Assembly (NCBI RefSeq): GCF_003201775.1
Contig: NZ_QJJZ01000001.1
Span: forward strand, 381,233-445,232
Reading direction: 5' to 3'
Origin: Arenibacter sp. ARW7G5Y1
Lineage (GTDB): Bacteria > Bacteroidota > Bacteroidia > Flavobacteriales > Flavobacteriaceae
DNA: 64,000 nt
The position numbers were made by a program, and so were the translations under genes. Under the pieces are notes generated by a model. That model made no database searches. It was not told the DNA's origin and saw only the letters and a list, made by a program, of their open reading frames with translations. Below are positions 38,443 to 49,400 of the stretch, in pieces. Position 1 is the first letter of the stretch. Each line of letters begins with the position of its first letter.

Positions 38443-39567
38443 TTAGTTGTGGCCAGTGGAGTCTATATTTTTAAGTGTTTCCATTAAGCGAACGCCAAGG
38501 TTATCGATATTCATGTTGTTTTTGTGAAATGCAGATAGGTTGGAAAGAATAATTACCCCATTTTTGTTCGCAATATCCAGTAGTATATTGGATCTATAGC
38601 CCCCTGTTCCGCCGCTATGCATGATCCATTCCTTCCCTATATTATTTTCAATGGCCCAACCCAATCCCATTGCGGCCTTGTTTTCCTGTAGGGCAAAGGT
38701 GGGTTTTCTGGTCAAGGCCAAGGCTTGGTCGGACCCATTGAATTGTGCTTGCGCAAATTTTGATAGGTCGGCTACCGATGATAAAATTCCACCGGCTCCT
38801 ACCAAGACATTCAAATCCCAGTTTGGGGTTTCTTGGCCATTTGCATCAAGACCTTTGATCAACTGTCCCCTGATACGGGTTCTGTTTGTTGTAGTATGGC
38901 CCATATGGTATTTTGTGCAGATTTTGGTCTGGAGTAGGTTCTCGTAGGAGGTGCTATCTATTTTACTTAGAATATAGCCTAATAAACCTACCCCTAGGTT
39001 TGAATATTCGGATTTTTCTCCTGGATTTTGGTTCAGTTGTAGCTCTTTGGTTAAATATTGTTTTAACTTGTTTTCGTCATAATCCTTGTATGGATTCTGT
39101 AGGTCTACGGAATCCAACTGCAGGTTGGAGGGTAACCTAGGCAGCCCTGAGGTATGATTGGATAACTGTTTAAAGCTTATTTCCACATCATCCTTTAAGG
39201 GCCATTCCAAATAATCGTTGATATTATCATCCAGCCCCAGTTGTCCGTTCACGACCAAATGGGCCAAAAGGGTGGCTGTAAATACTTTGGAAATGGAGCC
39301 AATTTCAAAAACGCCATCATGATTGTCAATAGAGAAAATGGTATCGTTTTTACGCTTAATTCCATAAAATTTAGTAGTCCCGCCCTTTATGATGGCAAAG
39401 GATAGCTGGGTGTTGTTTGGAAAATCTTTGGATTCGGAATAAATATGTTTCGATTGTATTTCCGAAATACTGTGTTCAAAATCTTTTTGACCATTAAAAG
39501 CTGCTTTTTCGTGGCTACATCCATAAGTTATAATGATTGGTAAAATTAGCCTAAGATATTTTTTCAT
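38443..39567 (-). CDS. Class C beta-lactamase-like serine hydrolase lipoprotein
   Basis: The 374-residue protein (start at 39567; the frame opens three codons earlier) has a lipobox ITYGC at Cys17 and the penicillin-binding/beta-lactamase C fold. The S-x-x-K nucleophile is in IGSISKVFTATL, the Y-x-N motif in SEYSNLGVGLLGY, and the third box is represented by HSGGTGGYRS. Such proteins include D-aminopeptidases, esterases and AmpC-like enzymes; lack of a canonical KTG makes true beta-lactamase activity unlikely. It lies downstream of DoxX and VOC genes on the same strand. Confidence 0.87.
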   Translation of the reverse strand: MKKYLRLILPIIITYGCSHEKAAFNGQKDFEHSISEIQSKHIYSESKDFPNNTQLSFAIIKGGTTKFYGIKRKNDTIFSIDNHDGVFEIGSISKVFTATLLAHLVVNGQLGLDDNINDYLEWPLKDDVEISFKQLSNHTSGLPRLPSNLQLDSVDLQNPYKDYDENKLKQYLTKELQLNQNPGEKSEYSNLGVGLLGYILSKIDSTSYENLLQTKICTKYHMGHTTTNRTRIRGQLIKGLDANGQETPNWDLNVLVGAGGILSSVADLSKFAQAQFNGSDQALALTRKPTFALQENKAAMGLGWAIENNIGKEWIMHSGGTGGYRSNILLDIANKNGVIILSNLSAFHKNNMNIDNLGVRLMETLKNIDSTGHN

Positions 39568-39694
39568 TATTATCATTTTTATGGATTAGTGTGGTGGCCC
39601 AAAATCTGGACGGGTTGGGATCAAGTTTTTTGGTTCTTAATACTATTGGTAGTTCAGTCGGCTGCTATTTTATTGGCACCGCCAAAGGGTATAC

Positions 39695-39771
39695 TACCCC
39701 GAGGCTTGCCTCAAAATTAAAGGTCGTTTCCTACGAATGCCTCGCGGGCCTGCCCCGAGGTAGTTTACTTG
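39695..39771. repeat. REP-like imperfect palindrome overlapping the doxX-like 3' end
   Basis: The outer ends read ACTACC and GGTAGT. Inside are two GAGGC/GCCTC-type hairpins, the clearest being 39740-39760 (CCTCG-GGGC against GCCC-CGAGG around a CT loop). The core word GGGCCTGCCC(C/T)GAGG is found again at about 63655. This looks like a dispersed intergenic repeat of the REP kind. Its right half lies inside the DoxX reading frame. Confidence 0.65.
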
Positions 39772-40219
39772 TTCTTATGGCCGTTAAATAGACCCAGGCT
39801 ATAAAAAATATTTGTAGTGGAATTCGGAACCAAAGATAGTTAATACCATTTCCGTTAAGTTCCCCGGTCTGGTAGTTGATGTTTTCCATGGCGGCTTTTA
39901 TGTTGGCGGGAAGAACAAGAATAAAGAAGATGAGCAGCAACCAAGCCGTACGGACCTTAAGTTTTGGAATCAGTAATCCTATCGCAAATAGAATTTCCAT
40001 GACTCCGGTGATATATACCATTTCATTTTTCATGGGTATAAATTCCGGCATCATGGCGCCCATACCTTGGGGAAACATAAAATGTCCCAAGGAAGTAAAC
40101 AACAACATTATGGCCATGGCAATTTGTCCGGCCAATGGCCATTGTATTTTTTTCGACCTAAGATATAGGATAGATAGGGTTGCAACAAACGAGACAAGAA
40201 GTACTAATAAAGGCTTCAT
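39731..40219 (-). CDS. DoxX-like membrane protein with repeat-derived tail
   Basis: This 162-residue protein has four to five hydrophobic helices and the DoxX-family features (GQIAMAIMLLFTSLGHFMFP, VMEILFAIGLLIPKLKV, FFILVLPANIKAAMENI). DoxX proteins are small inner-membrane proteins linked to thiosulfate:quinone or redox chemistry; the function here is unknown. The last residues (LPRGRPARHS) are encoded by a REP-like repeat (39695-39771), so the natural end was probably lost and replaced when the repeat arrived. The helices are upstream of this and intact. Confidence 0.85.
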   Translation of the reverse strand: MKPLLVLLVSFVATLSILYLRSKKIQWPLAGQIAMAIMLLFTSLGHFMFPQGMGAMMPEFIPMKNEMVYITGVMEILFAIGLLIPKLKVRTAWLLLIFFILVLPANIKAAMENINYQTGELNGNGINYLWFRIPLQIFFIAWVYLTAIRTSKLPRGRPARHS

Positions 40220-40304
40220 GGTTGGTGAATATAATTAGGTTAGGAATGAATCCCACAACGGTAGATCAAGATAGGGAACATTCTCAAAATACCCTATTTT
40301 CAAT

Positions 40305-40676
40305 TTACAGGTGTTGGTCTATTAAAATTTGGTTGCCATCGGGATCGGTCAGCATAATACTTGCGGGTCCGGATGTTTTTATGTCCGCCTCTTGGTCCAG
40401 CCTTAGGTTGTTGCTTTTTAAATGTGCCTGAATTTTTCTCACATCATCAAAGGAGGTTAGTGCAGTGGCATTTTCGTCCCAGCCAGGGTTAAAGGTGAGG
40501 ATGTTATTAGGGAACATACCTTGGAACAGACCAAGAACTGCGTTGCCATTTTTCATGATCAGATAATTCATTGTTGGGTCGCCTGCAAACACGGTAAATC
40601 CAAGTTTTTCGTAAAATTCTTTGGAAATGGATAGGTCCTTTACGGCCAGACTGATTGAAAATGCTCCTAGTTTCAT
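40305..40676 (-). CDS. VOC family (glyoxalase/bleomycin-resistance-like) protein
   Basis: The 123-residue protein has the two beta-alpha-beta-beta-beta modules of the vicinal oxygen chelate fold: FSISLAVKDLSISKEFYEKL at the start, YLIMKNGNAVLGLFQG in the middle and SIMLTDPDGNQILIDQH at the end. Metal-binding residues are not fully certain, and a soluble non-enzymatic binding role is also possible. It is the first gene of the leftward VOC-DoxX-serine hydrolase run. Confidence 0.9.
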   Translation of the reverse strand: MKLGAFSISLAVKDLSISKEFYEKLGFTVFAGDPTMNYLIMKNGNAVLGLFQGMFPNNILTFNPGWDENATALTSFDDVRKIQAHLKSNNLRLDQEADIKTSGPASIMLTDPDGNQILIDQHL

Positions 40677-41125
40677 ATGGGTTTTTTTATGTTGTTAATT
40701 GTTTGTTTACGTTTTTTAGGGGGGTGTGAAAATAAATTGTACTACAATACAAAATTATCCTATCAGAAAATTCTCAACTAAGATATATTATTGACTTGTT
40801 AATTTTGAGGATAATATTTATTGTTTTAGTAGTTTTTAACATAAAATTTGATTTAATTTAAGAAAATTTTATACATTTAGCCAGTAAGTGTTAATCTTAC
40901 ATTTATTGCTGGTTTAGATAACTTTTAAGTGGGAGCGGAATTATTTCGATTTGGACACACAGTTTTTAATTGAAAATTTTCACAAATATTTTTTAAAAAA
41001 CCATTAGATGACATTCGATTTGATCTTGGTTTTTTTTTGGTTTTTGTTGTACCATACTAGAATCTGATTATGACAATAATTGTTTGAACAATGCTTTTAA
41101 CTCAACTAACTTAACATTTAAAATT
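40677..41125. other. Long AT-rich divergent region upstream of susC
   Basis: This 449-bp gap separates the leftward VOC gene from the SusC/D operon. It has no credible gene. It contains the putative susC promoter described separately, a TAATTTTG -7-like box at 40800-40807, and poly-T tracts near 41030-41045. The leader of the susC mRNA would be long, which leaves room for regulation. Confidence 0.4.
40847..40879 (+). promoter_or_regulatory. Putative susC promoter
   Basis: TTTG at 40847-40850 and TACATTTA at 40872-40879, separated by 21 bp, resemble the Bacteroidota -33 (TTTG) and -7 (TAnnTTTG) boxes with one mismatch in the second. It would give a 5' leader of about 240 nt before the susC ATG at 41126. 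Confidence 0.4.
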
Positions 41126-44100
41126 ATGGAGAAAAAAAACTGGTTTTCTATTCCAAAAGAAATCATTCAAAAAAGGAAGCCTAAGAAGAAACTTATGGTT
41201 TTTATGATTGTGATGGCTCTGTGCGGTGTGCAGGCGTTCGCAAATCTTACAAGCATGGATGCCAATCCAGTCCTAGTTCAGCAAACTATTTCGGGAGTGG
41301 TATCTGATGCAAACGGACCATTACCTGGTGCCAGTATTGTAGTCAAAGGGACTACCAATGGAACGCAGACCGATTTTGATGGTAATTATTCCTTGTCCGG
41401 TGTATCTGATGATGCAGTACTAATATTCAGTTATATTGGTTATAAAACAGAGGAAATACCTTTAAACGGCCAATCTACTATTAATATTACCATGGAGGAA
41501 GATGCAAGTAAATTGGAGGAAGTGGTAGTTGTAGGGTATGGTACCCAAAAGAGGGCTACCGTTACAGGTTCTGTTTCGTCCGTAAAAGGGGAGGAATTGG
41601 TAAAATCTCCAGCGGTAAACCTTACCAATACCTTGTCCGGTAGGGTGGCTGGATTGTTTGTTCAGCAATCGAGCGCGGAGCCTGGTTATGATAACGCCGC
41701 AATTAGGATTCGTGGAACAAATACCTATAATAATACTGGTGCTTTGGTTGTGGTTGATGGTATTCCCGATAGGGATGGGGGTCTAAGTAGAATAAACCCT
41801 GCCGATATTGAAAATATATCAGTACTAAAGGATGCTTCTGCCGCCATTTATGGAGCAAGGGCTGCAAACGGGGTTATTTTAATTACAACAAAGAGAGGAA
41901 AGACGGGGAAACCACAAATCACCTATTCTTCTAACCAAGGTTGGGCCAAACCTACTGTTATTCCCGATATGGCCAACGCTCAGCAGTATGCGGAATTGAG
42001 AAATGAATTGGAAATTTATAACCTTCCTGTAAATGAATGGGCTGGGGCAACTGCTGGGTTTAACTCTACAGGGACCTATACTAGGCCGGATGGTTCAACT
42101 AGAAATGCCATTTATTCTCCCGAGGATATTGCGCTTTTTGGAAATGGACAAGATCCTTGGGGCCACCCGAATACGGATTGGTTTGACGAGACTTTCAAAA
42201 CAGCGGCCTCCCAAGAAAAACATACTATGCAACTTACGGGAGGAAGTGAAAATTTTAATTATTTTACTTCATTGGGATATTTAAAGCAGGATGCCTATTA
42301 CAAGAATGCGGCCACTGGATATGAGCAATATGATATTCGTATAAATTTGGACGCTAAAATTAGTGAAGGTATCAAACTAAGTCTAGGGGTGTTGGCTAGG
42401 GAAGAATATCGATATTTTCCAACTGAAAGTGCGGGAGCTATTTTCAGAATGTTGACAAGGGGTAGGCCTACCGAGCCTGCATATTGGCCGAATGGTTTGC
42501 CAGGACCGGATATAGAAAACGGACAAAACCCGGTTGTCATAGCTACGAATGATACAGGTTATGATAAGGATAAAAGGGATTACTTTCAGTCCAATGCTAC
42601 CTTGGATATTAAAATTCCATGGGTAGACGGATTGTCGGTACAGACAACTGCTGCCATTGATAAAAGTTTTTCAAATAGAAAGGTTTGGAGGACTCCTTGG
42701 TATCTATATACTTGGGACGGAAATACGATGGGAGCGGATGGCCTACCAGATTTGGTAAGGGGTCAAAGGGGACCGGCAGAGCCAAACTTAAATCAATATA
42801 CAGGTAATACCCTGAATATTTTATTGGGAGCCAATGCCACTTATCAACGCTCATTGGAAAACCATAATTTTCTAATTTTGGCCGGGATAAGTAAAGAGAC
42901 TGTGGAATACGAGGGCTTTAATGCTTATCGACGATATTTTATCTCACCTGCTATAGATGATTTGTTTGCTGGTGGTGACCTTCAAAAGGATAATGGTGGT
43001 TCTTCAGATAAATCTGCAAGGTTAAATTACTATGGTCGTGTATCATATGATTTTAAAGAAAAATATTTATTGGAGTTTTTATGGAGATATGACGGATCTT
43101 ATTTGTTCCCAGAAGATACGAGATATGGGTTTTTTCCTGGTTTCTCTGCAGGATGGGTTGTTACCAAGGAAAATTTCTTGAGTGATTTGAACAATGATTC
43201 TTTTTTAAATTTCCTGAAATTCAGAGGTTCCTGGGGTCAATTGGGTAATGATAAATTTGACGATTCCGATTTCCCTGCCAATCAATATCTCGCTACCTAC
43301 GGTTTTGGGAATTATGTTATTAATAATGGTGAAGTTACTACGATAAGTGAATCAAAGGTGCCCAATCCTGCTATAACATGGGAGGTGGCAACCAATATTA
43401 ACGTTGGTCTGGATGCACGATTTTTACAAAATAGAATGAATCTAGAATTTGATTGGTTCCTTAATAAAAGAACGGATATTTTAACTACACCTTCCGCTTC
43501 CCTACCGGCCCTTTCAGGGATAACCCCTCCAAGACAGAATTTTGGGGAGGTTGAAAATAAAGGTTTTGATTTTATCTTGGGATATAATGGAAATGCAGGA
43601 GACTTTACTTATGGAATAAGTATAAACGGTGGTTATGCCAAAAACAAGATAATTTTTAACGATGAGGCCGAAGGCGCACCGGAATGGCAATTGGCAACAG
43701 GAAGGTCTATTCGCTCCAATTTGGTCTATGGTTATGATGGGGTATTTGCCACCCAAGCTGATATAGATGCTGAAACCTTGGACTATACAGCATTGGTCAA
43801 TGTACTTAGACCAGGGGATATGAAACTGGTAGATTATAATGATGATGGTAAAATTACACCCGATGATCGTTATAGAACTGATAAAAATTCAGATCCAACC
43901 TTTCAGGGAGGTATCAATTTAACGGCTAGTTATAAGAATTTCGATTTCAGTTTACTTTTTCAAGGAGCCACGGGAGGGGAAGTATTCCTGAACTTTGGGG
44001 AGTCCGGTACTATAGGGAATTACACAACAAGTGTATACAATAATAGATGGACGGTGAATAATCCGAGTAGTGTTGACCCGAGGATTACCAACAGAGCTGA

Positions 44101-44356
44101 TCAATATTACAGTAATGGTAATACCTATTGGAGACAAAACACCAATTATATGCGGGTGAAAAACCTTGAATTTGGGTATAATTTTCCAAAGGAAATGATT
44201 GGTCAAATTGGGTTGGAAAGATTTAGGTTCTATATAAACGGATCTAACCTGTTTACATTTACTAACTCATTGTTCGATCCAGAAGGACTTAGTTCTAGCG
44301 GTAGGGATTATCCTAATTCCAAAATACTAAGTGCAGGATTTTCCGTAACATTTTAA
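41126..44356 (+). CDS. SusC/RagA-type TonB-linked outer membrane protein
   Basis: The protein has 1076 residues from the start at 41126, which gives a long flavobacterial signal region (basic KKKLMVFMIVMALCGVQAFA); an ATG 42 bp upstream is also in frame. A carboxypeptidase-like domain lies at about 55-135 (ISGVVSDANGPLPGASIVVK), followed by the SusC signature VVVGYGTQKRATVTGSVSSV, a plug with IRIRGTNTYNNTGALVVVDG and a barrel ending AGFSVTF. It forms the transport channel of a SusCD complex. SusD follows 19 bp later. The substrate, glycan or other, is unknown as no glycosidase is in the operon. Confidence 0.95.
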   Translation: MEKKNWFSIPKEIIQKRKPKKKLMVFMIVMALCGVQAFANLTSMDANPVLVQQTISGVVSDANGPLPGASIVVKGTTNGTQTDFDGNYSLSGVSDDAVLIFSYIGYKTEEIPLNGQSTINITMEEDASKLEEVVVVGYGTQKRATVTGSVSSVKGEELVKSPAVNLTNTLSGRVAGLFVQQSSAEPGYDNAAIRIRGTNTYNNTGALVVVDGIPDRDGGLSRINPADIENISVLKDASAAIYGARAANGVILITTKRGKTGKPQITYSSNQGWAKPTVIPDMANAQQYAELRNELEIYNLPVNEWAGATAGFNSTGTYTRPDGSTRNAIYSPEDIALFGNGQDPWGHPNTDWFDETFKTAASQEKHTMQLTGGSENFNYFTSLGYLKQDAYYKNAATGYEQYDIRINLDAKISEGIKLSLGVLAREEYRYFPTESAGAIFRMLTRGRPTEPAYWPNGLPGPDIENGQNPVVIATNDTGYDKDKRDYFQSNATLDIKIPWVDGLSVQTTAAIDKSFSNRKVWRTPWYLYTWDGNTMGADGLPDLVRGQRGPAEPNLNQYTGNTLNILLGANATYQRSLENHNFLILAGISKETVEYEGFNAYRRYFISPAIDDLFAGGDLQKDNGGSSDKSARLNYYGRVSYDFKEKYLLEFLWRYDGSYLFPEDTRYGFFPGFSAGWVVTKENFLSDLNNDSFLNFLKFRGSWGQLGNDKFDDSDFPANQYLATYGFGNYVINNGEVTTISESKVPNPAITWEVATNINVGLDARFLQNRMNLEFDWFLNKRTDILTTPSASLPALSGITPPRQNFGEVENKGFDFILGYNGNAGDFTYGISINGGYAKNKIIFNDEAEGAPEWQLATGRSIRSNLVYGYDGVFATQADIDAETLDYTALVNVLRPGDMKLVDYNDDGKITPDDRYRTDKNSDPTFQGGINLTASYKNFDFSLLFQGATGGEVFLNFGESGTIGNYTTSVYNNRWTVNNPSSVDPRITNRADQYYSNGNTYWRQNTNYMRVKNLEFGYNFPKEMIGQIGLERFRFYINGSNLFTFTNSLFDPEGLSSSGRDYPNSKILSAGFSVTF

Positions 44357-44375
44357 AATTATCAAAGTTAAAACT

Positions 44376-46232
44376 ATGAAACAAAGAAATATATTATACG
44401 TATTGGCGATTACAACAATTGCTTTTGTGACTGGATGCAACGATGATTTCGTTAGCATTACTCCTCTAAGTGAGGTGTCCGAAGGGAGTGTTTGGACCGA
44501 TGAAGGATTGGCCACAGCCGCAGTAACCGGGGTCTATAATGGGCTAGGCGCTGGTGGTTTGGATGAACAAATGTTGGCTTCTTTAACGGATGAAGCCCTA
44601 TTTACCCATACTGGAAGGTCAATTAATACGGTAAATGAATCCCGTACCAATTCAAATGATACCGGTTGGATCAATAATACCCATGAATGGAACAATATGT
44701 ACCGGTATATCAGGGCTGCCAATCTTGCTATTCAAAAACTGAATGAAGGAGGTTTGGAAAACACCGATTTAAGAGATCGTTTGTTAGGGGAAGCCCTGTA
44801 TCTTAGAGCTTATTACTATCATCAATTGGTAAGATTTTACGGTGGGGTACCAATTTCCGAGGAACCTTTTGAGTTGGATTCGGATTTTAATATCCCAAGA
44901 AACACTTTTGAGGAATGCGTTAATTTTATAGTGTCCGATTGTGAAATGGCGTTTGGATTACTCAATGGAAAAAGTATGGATTCAGGAAGGGCTAATGCTG
45001 CTACGGCACTTGCTCTTAAAGCTCGTATCCTATTATATGCAGCAAGTGATTTATACGATAACTCCACGGCCTCTGGGAATTCCTCTTTAATTGGGAGTTA
45101 TTCCAATCCTGAGTTAATTGGTTATACTTCTGGAAGTCAACAGGATAGATGGACAAAGGCCAAAAATGCAGCCAAAGCGGCCATGGATTATTCCAATGCC
45201 GGCTATAAGTTTGGGTTGACCGCCCCCGTTTCGTTGGAGGAGGGAGAACAAAATTACCTGGATATTTCATTGGCTAGAAATGGAGGTGAATCCGATATTA
45301 TTTGGGAAAGACAATATGTGGAAGCTAGGGGCCCTGGACGTAGAATAGGTCTTTTTAATGGCCCTAATGGCTACCATAACTGGGCAGGGAACGCCCCTTT
45401 ACAAAATTTGATAGATGCTTACGGAATGAGTGATGGCTCTGAATTTGACTGGGATAACCCCGATCATAGCAGTATGCCTTACACCGATCGTGAACCTAGG
45501 TTTTATGCTACCATTCTTTACGATGGTGCTGATTGGAAACCGAGACCGTCAGATGTTGCGGATCGCGACCCGGCCAATCAGATACAAACCGGGCAATACG
45601 AAATTATTGGAACCGATGGTGAGGTTACTACCCACTTTGGCCTAGATACACGCCAAGGTCCAATTGAAGATTGGAACGGAACACGTACCGGATATTATTT
45701 CAAGAAATTTGTGGAACCAGATCCAGGATTTGTGGACCAAACAGATTTTCAAACCATTCCTTGGCCGTTTTTTAGGTATACCGAACTTGTGCTGAATTAT
45801 GTTGAAGCCGTCTTAGAAGCCGATGGTGATGAGGCAGAAGCCAAAGCTTGGTTGAACCAAATACGCTATAGGGTAGGATTGCCTGCTATTACGGCTTCTG
45901 GAGAGGATTTAATGGAAGCCTATAGGAATGAAAGGAGGTTGGAACTCGCCTATGAGGAGCATCGATATCACGACGCTAGACGATGGATGATTGCGCCTAC
46001 AACCCTAGGAGCTCCGGCCGGGATTATTCAGATTACCGGAACATTGAAACCTGGAGCCAATGTAACAAAATATAAATATGACCCGGATAATTATGATTAT
46101 TCCTATATACCCGGAGTGGTAGATCCCGGTTTTGAAAACCGACTATGGTTGGATAAAAACTATTTTAGGCCAATCAGGGAAAATGAATTGAACGCGAATA
46201 CTAGTTTGGTTCAAAATCCCGGTTATGAATAA
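44376..46232 (+). CDS. SusD/RagB family surface lipoprotein
   Basis: The 618-residue lipoprotein has lipobox VTGC at Cys21 and the SusD fold: the N-terminal segment ITPLSEVSEGSVWTDEGLAT, a tetratricopeptide core (LRDRLLGEALYLRAYYYHQL, followed by YGGVPI) and the C-terminal RagB segment (YRNERRLELAYEEHRYHDAR, then FRPIRENELNANTSLVQNPG). It caps the SusC barrel and binds the substrate at the surface. It is followed by a terminator, so the VCBS protein downstream is expressed through read-through or its own promoter. Confidence 0.95.
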   Translation: MKQRNILYVLAITTIAFVTGCNDDFVSITPLSEVSEGSVWTDEGLATAAVTGVYNGLGAGGLDEQMLASLTDEALFTHTGRSINTVNESRTNSNDTGWINNTHEWNNMYRYIRAANLAIQKLNEGGLENTDLRDRLLGEALYLRAYYYHQLVRFYGGVPISEEPFELDSDFNIPRNTFEECVNFIVSDCEMAFGLLNGKSMDSGRANAATALALKARILLYAASDLYDNSTASGNSSLIGSYSNPELIGYTSGSQQDRWTKAKNAAKAAMDYSNAGYKFGLTAPVSLEEGEQNYLDISLARNGGESDIIWERQYVEARGPGRRIGLFNGPNGYHNWAGNAPLQNLIDAYGMSDGSEFDWDNPDHSSMPYTDREPRFYATILYDGADWKPRPSDVADRDPANQIQTGQYEIIGTDGEVTTHFGLDTRQGPIEDWNGTRTGYYFKKFVEPDPGFVDQTDFQTIPWPFFRYTELVLNYVEAVLEADGDEAEAKAWLNQIRYRVGLPAITASGEDLMEAYRNERRLELAYEEHRYHDARRWMIAPTTLGAPAGIIQITGTLKPGANVTKYKYDPDNYDYSYIPGVVDPGFENRLWLDKNYFRPIRENELNANTSLVQNPGYE

Positions 46233-46250
46233 ATTAAAGTAGTAATATTA

Positions 46251-46290
46251 AAAGGCCCAACGTTGGTTGTTCGACATTGGGTCTTTTTTT
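46251..46290 (+). terminator. Terminator after susD
   Basis: A stem of AAGGCCCAA against TTGGGTCTT with one G-T pair is followed by seven T, 18 bp after the susD stop. It may attenuate the following VCBS gene instead of fully stopping transcription. Confidence 0.75.
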
Positions 46291-46405
46291 ATTTCAAAAA
46301 TTAACCTATTTTAAAGAATTGTATGGCAGTTATTGGCCAATAAGTCCATTTAACTGTTTGGTACACCGACACAGGCATACACAGATCACAATAAAATTGT
46401 ATAAA

Positions 46406-49400
46406 ATGAATAAATTTCTACGGGCAAGTTTATTACTCACACTAGTGCTTACTAGTTGTACCGAGGACTACAAGTTGTCCGGACTAAATTCTGAACAACA
46501 GTCAATTTTTACGAAGTTGACAAAAACGGATACTGGTATAGACTTTACCAATGAATTAATTGAAAACATGAAGTTTAATGGTTTGCAATATGAATACTAT
46601 TATAATGGAAGTGGACTGGCAGTAGCAGATTTTAATAATGACGGATTGAAGGATGTATTCTTTGTATCCACATTGCAACAACATAAATTGTTTTTAAATG
46701 AGGGTAATTTAAAGTTTAAGGATGTTTCCAATATGACGGGCATACTGTTGCGTCAAAGATTTTCTGGAGGAATTACCATAGTGGATATAAATGGTGATGG
46801 ATGGATGGATATCTATATTTCCAATTCGGGGAAATACAATGATGAAGAAAAAAGGAAAAATAAACTCTATATAAATATGGGGGCAAAAAATAAGGAGAGG
46901 ATCCCCACTTTTAGTGAACAAGCTGATAAATATGGGTTGGATTTAACAGATTGTTCAACGCAGGCGGTATTTTTCGACTATGATAGGGATGGGGACCTGG
47001 ACATGTACCAATTGAACCATTCTCCAACGACATATCCGGAAAATATAACAATTGCCGCCTTGGCCAATATGGATGGCGGTGTTGCCAATGATAGATTATT
47101 GAGAAACGACAATAATTTTTTTAAGGATGTAAGCAAGGAGGCAGGAATTGTTCATAGTCGCCTGGATTACGGACTGGGAGTGGCAGTGGGTGATATTAAC
47201 AATGACGGTTGGCCAGATCTTTATGTGTCCAACGACTATTCCGGAAAAGACCATATGTATATAAACAATGCCAATGGTACTTTCTCGGATAGGATTCTGG
47301 AAGCAACCAATCATATCTCGTTTTTCGCCATGGGCAATGACATGGCCGATATTAATAACGATGGTTGGATGGATATAATGACTGTGGATATGATGGGCGA
47401 AAGTAGCTATGATATAAAGACCAGTATGAGTGGAATGAATCCAAAAAAGTTTTATGAGGCCTTGGATGCAGGACTACATCACCAATATATGTACAATACG
47501 CTTCAAATTAATTCAGGGTATTTAAATGAAAACAACGTTCCCATTTTTTCAGACATAGCGCAACTTGCCGGGGTATCCAAAACAGATTGGAGCTGGGCAC
47601 CCCTATTTTTTGACATGGATAATGACGGACTTAAAGACCTATTTGTGTCCAATGGGATCAAACGGGATTTTCGGAACAATGACTTTGTAAATTATGTCAA
47701 CAAAAAACAGGATTCAATTATAAATAATCAGGCTTTTGATCCGCAAAAATATATTACGGATATTTTGGATAAAATGCCTGTAAGGAAAAAGGAGAACTAT
47801 TTTTTTAGGAATAAGGGCGATTTTGAATTTGCCAAGATGAATGGGACTTGGGGAGATGGAACTATGACCAGTTCCAATGGAGCTGTCTATGCCGACCTCG
47901 ATAATGATGGTGATCTAGAGATTGTTGTAAATAATACCGATGACGAAGCCTTTATATTAAAGAACAATTCCAGGGAAATGGGATTGGGACATTATTTGTC
48001 ATTTAAGCTTAAGGGTCCATTAGGGAATAGGGATGGTATTGGAACTAAAATTGTGGTTAGTGCTGGGGATAGCAGGCAGGTCCAGGAACTTTATTTCACA
48101 CGGGGTTTTATGTCCTCAATGGCCAGGGAATTACATTTTGGATTAGGAAATTCCCCAGAAGCCAATGTGGAAATTATATGGCCTGACGGAAGGCAACAGC
48201 TATTGAACAATGTGGACACCGATCAACTTCTTGTGTTGGATTATGCCAATTCCAAGTCCAGTACAGTAAAGGAGGACGCCAATATGAACCAGCCTATTTT
48301 TAGTAAAAACACAGAGGATCCATTGCCCTTTCTCCATGTGGAAAATGAATTTGACGATTATGGGAGGGAGAGCTTACTTCCCCATAAAATGTCGCAGGAA
48401 GGACCCTCCCTAGCGGTAGGGGACATAAATGGGGATGGTTTGGACGATGTACATATTGGAGGTGCCACTGGCTTTCCGGGCGTTTTGTTTGTACAAAACG
48501 AGGATGGAAGTTTTACTAAAACCAATGTGGACCTGCTAAATCGGGATTCAGGATTTGAGGACGTTGCTTCAGAATTTTTGGATGTGGATGGCGATAATGA
48601 CTTGGATTTGTATGTGGTTAGCGGGGGTAATGAATATGATCAGGGAAATCCGTTGTTACAGGATAGGTTGTATATAAACAATGGCATGGGGCAGTTTAAT
48701 AATTTGGTAGACGGTCTCCCCAAAAATGCAATAAGCGGCTCTTGCATCAAGGCAGTGGATTATGATAATGATGGGGATTTGGATATGTTTGTTGGAGGTC
48801 GGCAGGTCCCTGGGAAGTATCCAGCACCTGCAAAAAGTTACCTATTGCAAAACAATAGTAAAGAGGGAAAAATTGTCTTTGATGAGGTACCTATTCTAGA
48901 TGGCCAAAATTTAGGGATGGTCACGGCAGCCGTATGGGTAGATATTAACAATGATTCGTACATGGACCTGTTGGTAACGGGAGAATGGATGCCTGTTAGG
49001 ATTTTTGAGAATGTGGAAGGCAAGCGTTTTGTGGAGAATACAAAAAAATATGGATTGGAAAACACCAATGGCTGGTGGTATAGTTTGGCCGTCGGGGATT
49101 TTGATAGCGATGGGGATATGGATATTATAGGAGGTAATTTGGGGCTAAATTACAAATATCGTGCTGCAGCGGATGCCCCTTTTGAGGTGTTTGCAGATGA
49201 CTTTGATCAGTCTGGCAGTAATGATATAGTTCTAGGCTATTATGATGAAGATAAATTGGTGCCTTTAAGAGGCCGACAGTGTTCTTCGGAGCAGTTACCA
49301 TTTATAAAGGAAAAATTTCCAACCTATGATTCCTTTGGCAAGGCAGCCATAGGGGATATTTTTGAAGAGGAGCAGTTGGAAAAGTCGACCCATTTAAGGG

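Noticed and set aside
38443..39567. Antibiotic-resistance beta-lactamase
   Set aside because: The fold is class C-like, but the third box is HSGG-type and not KTG, and no ampR-like regulator is near; a peptidase or esterase role is more likely.
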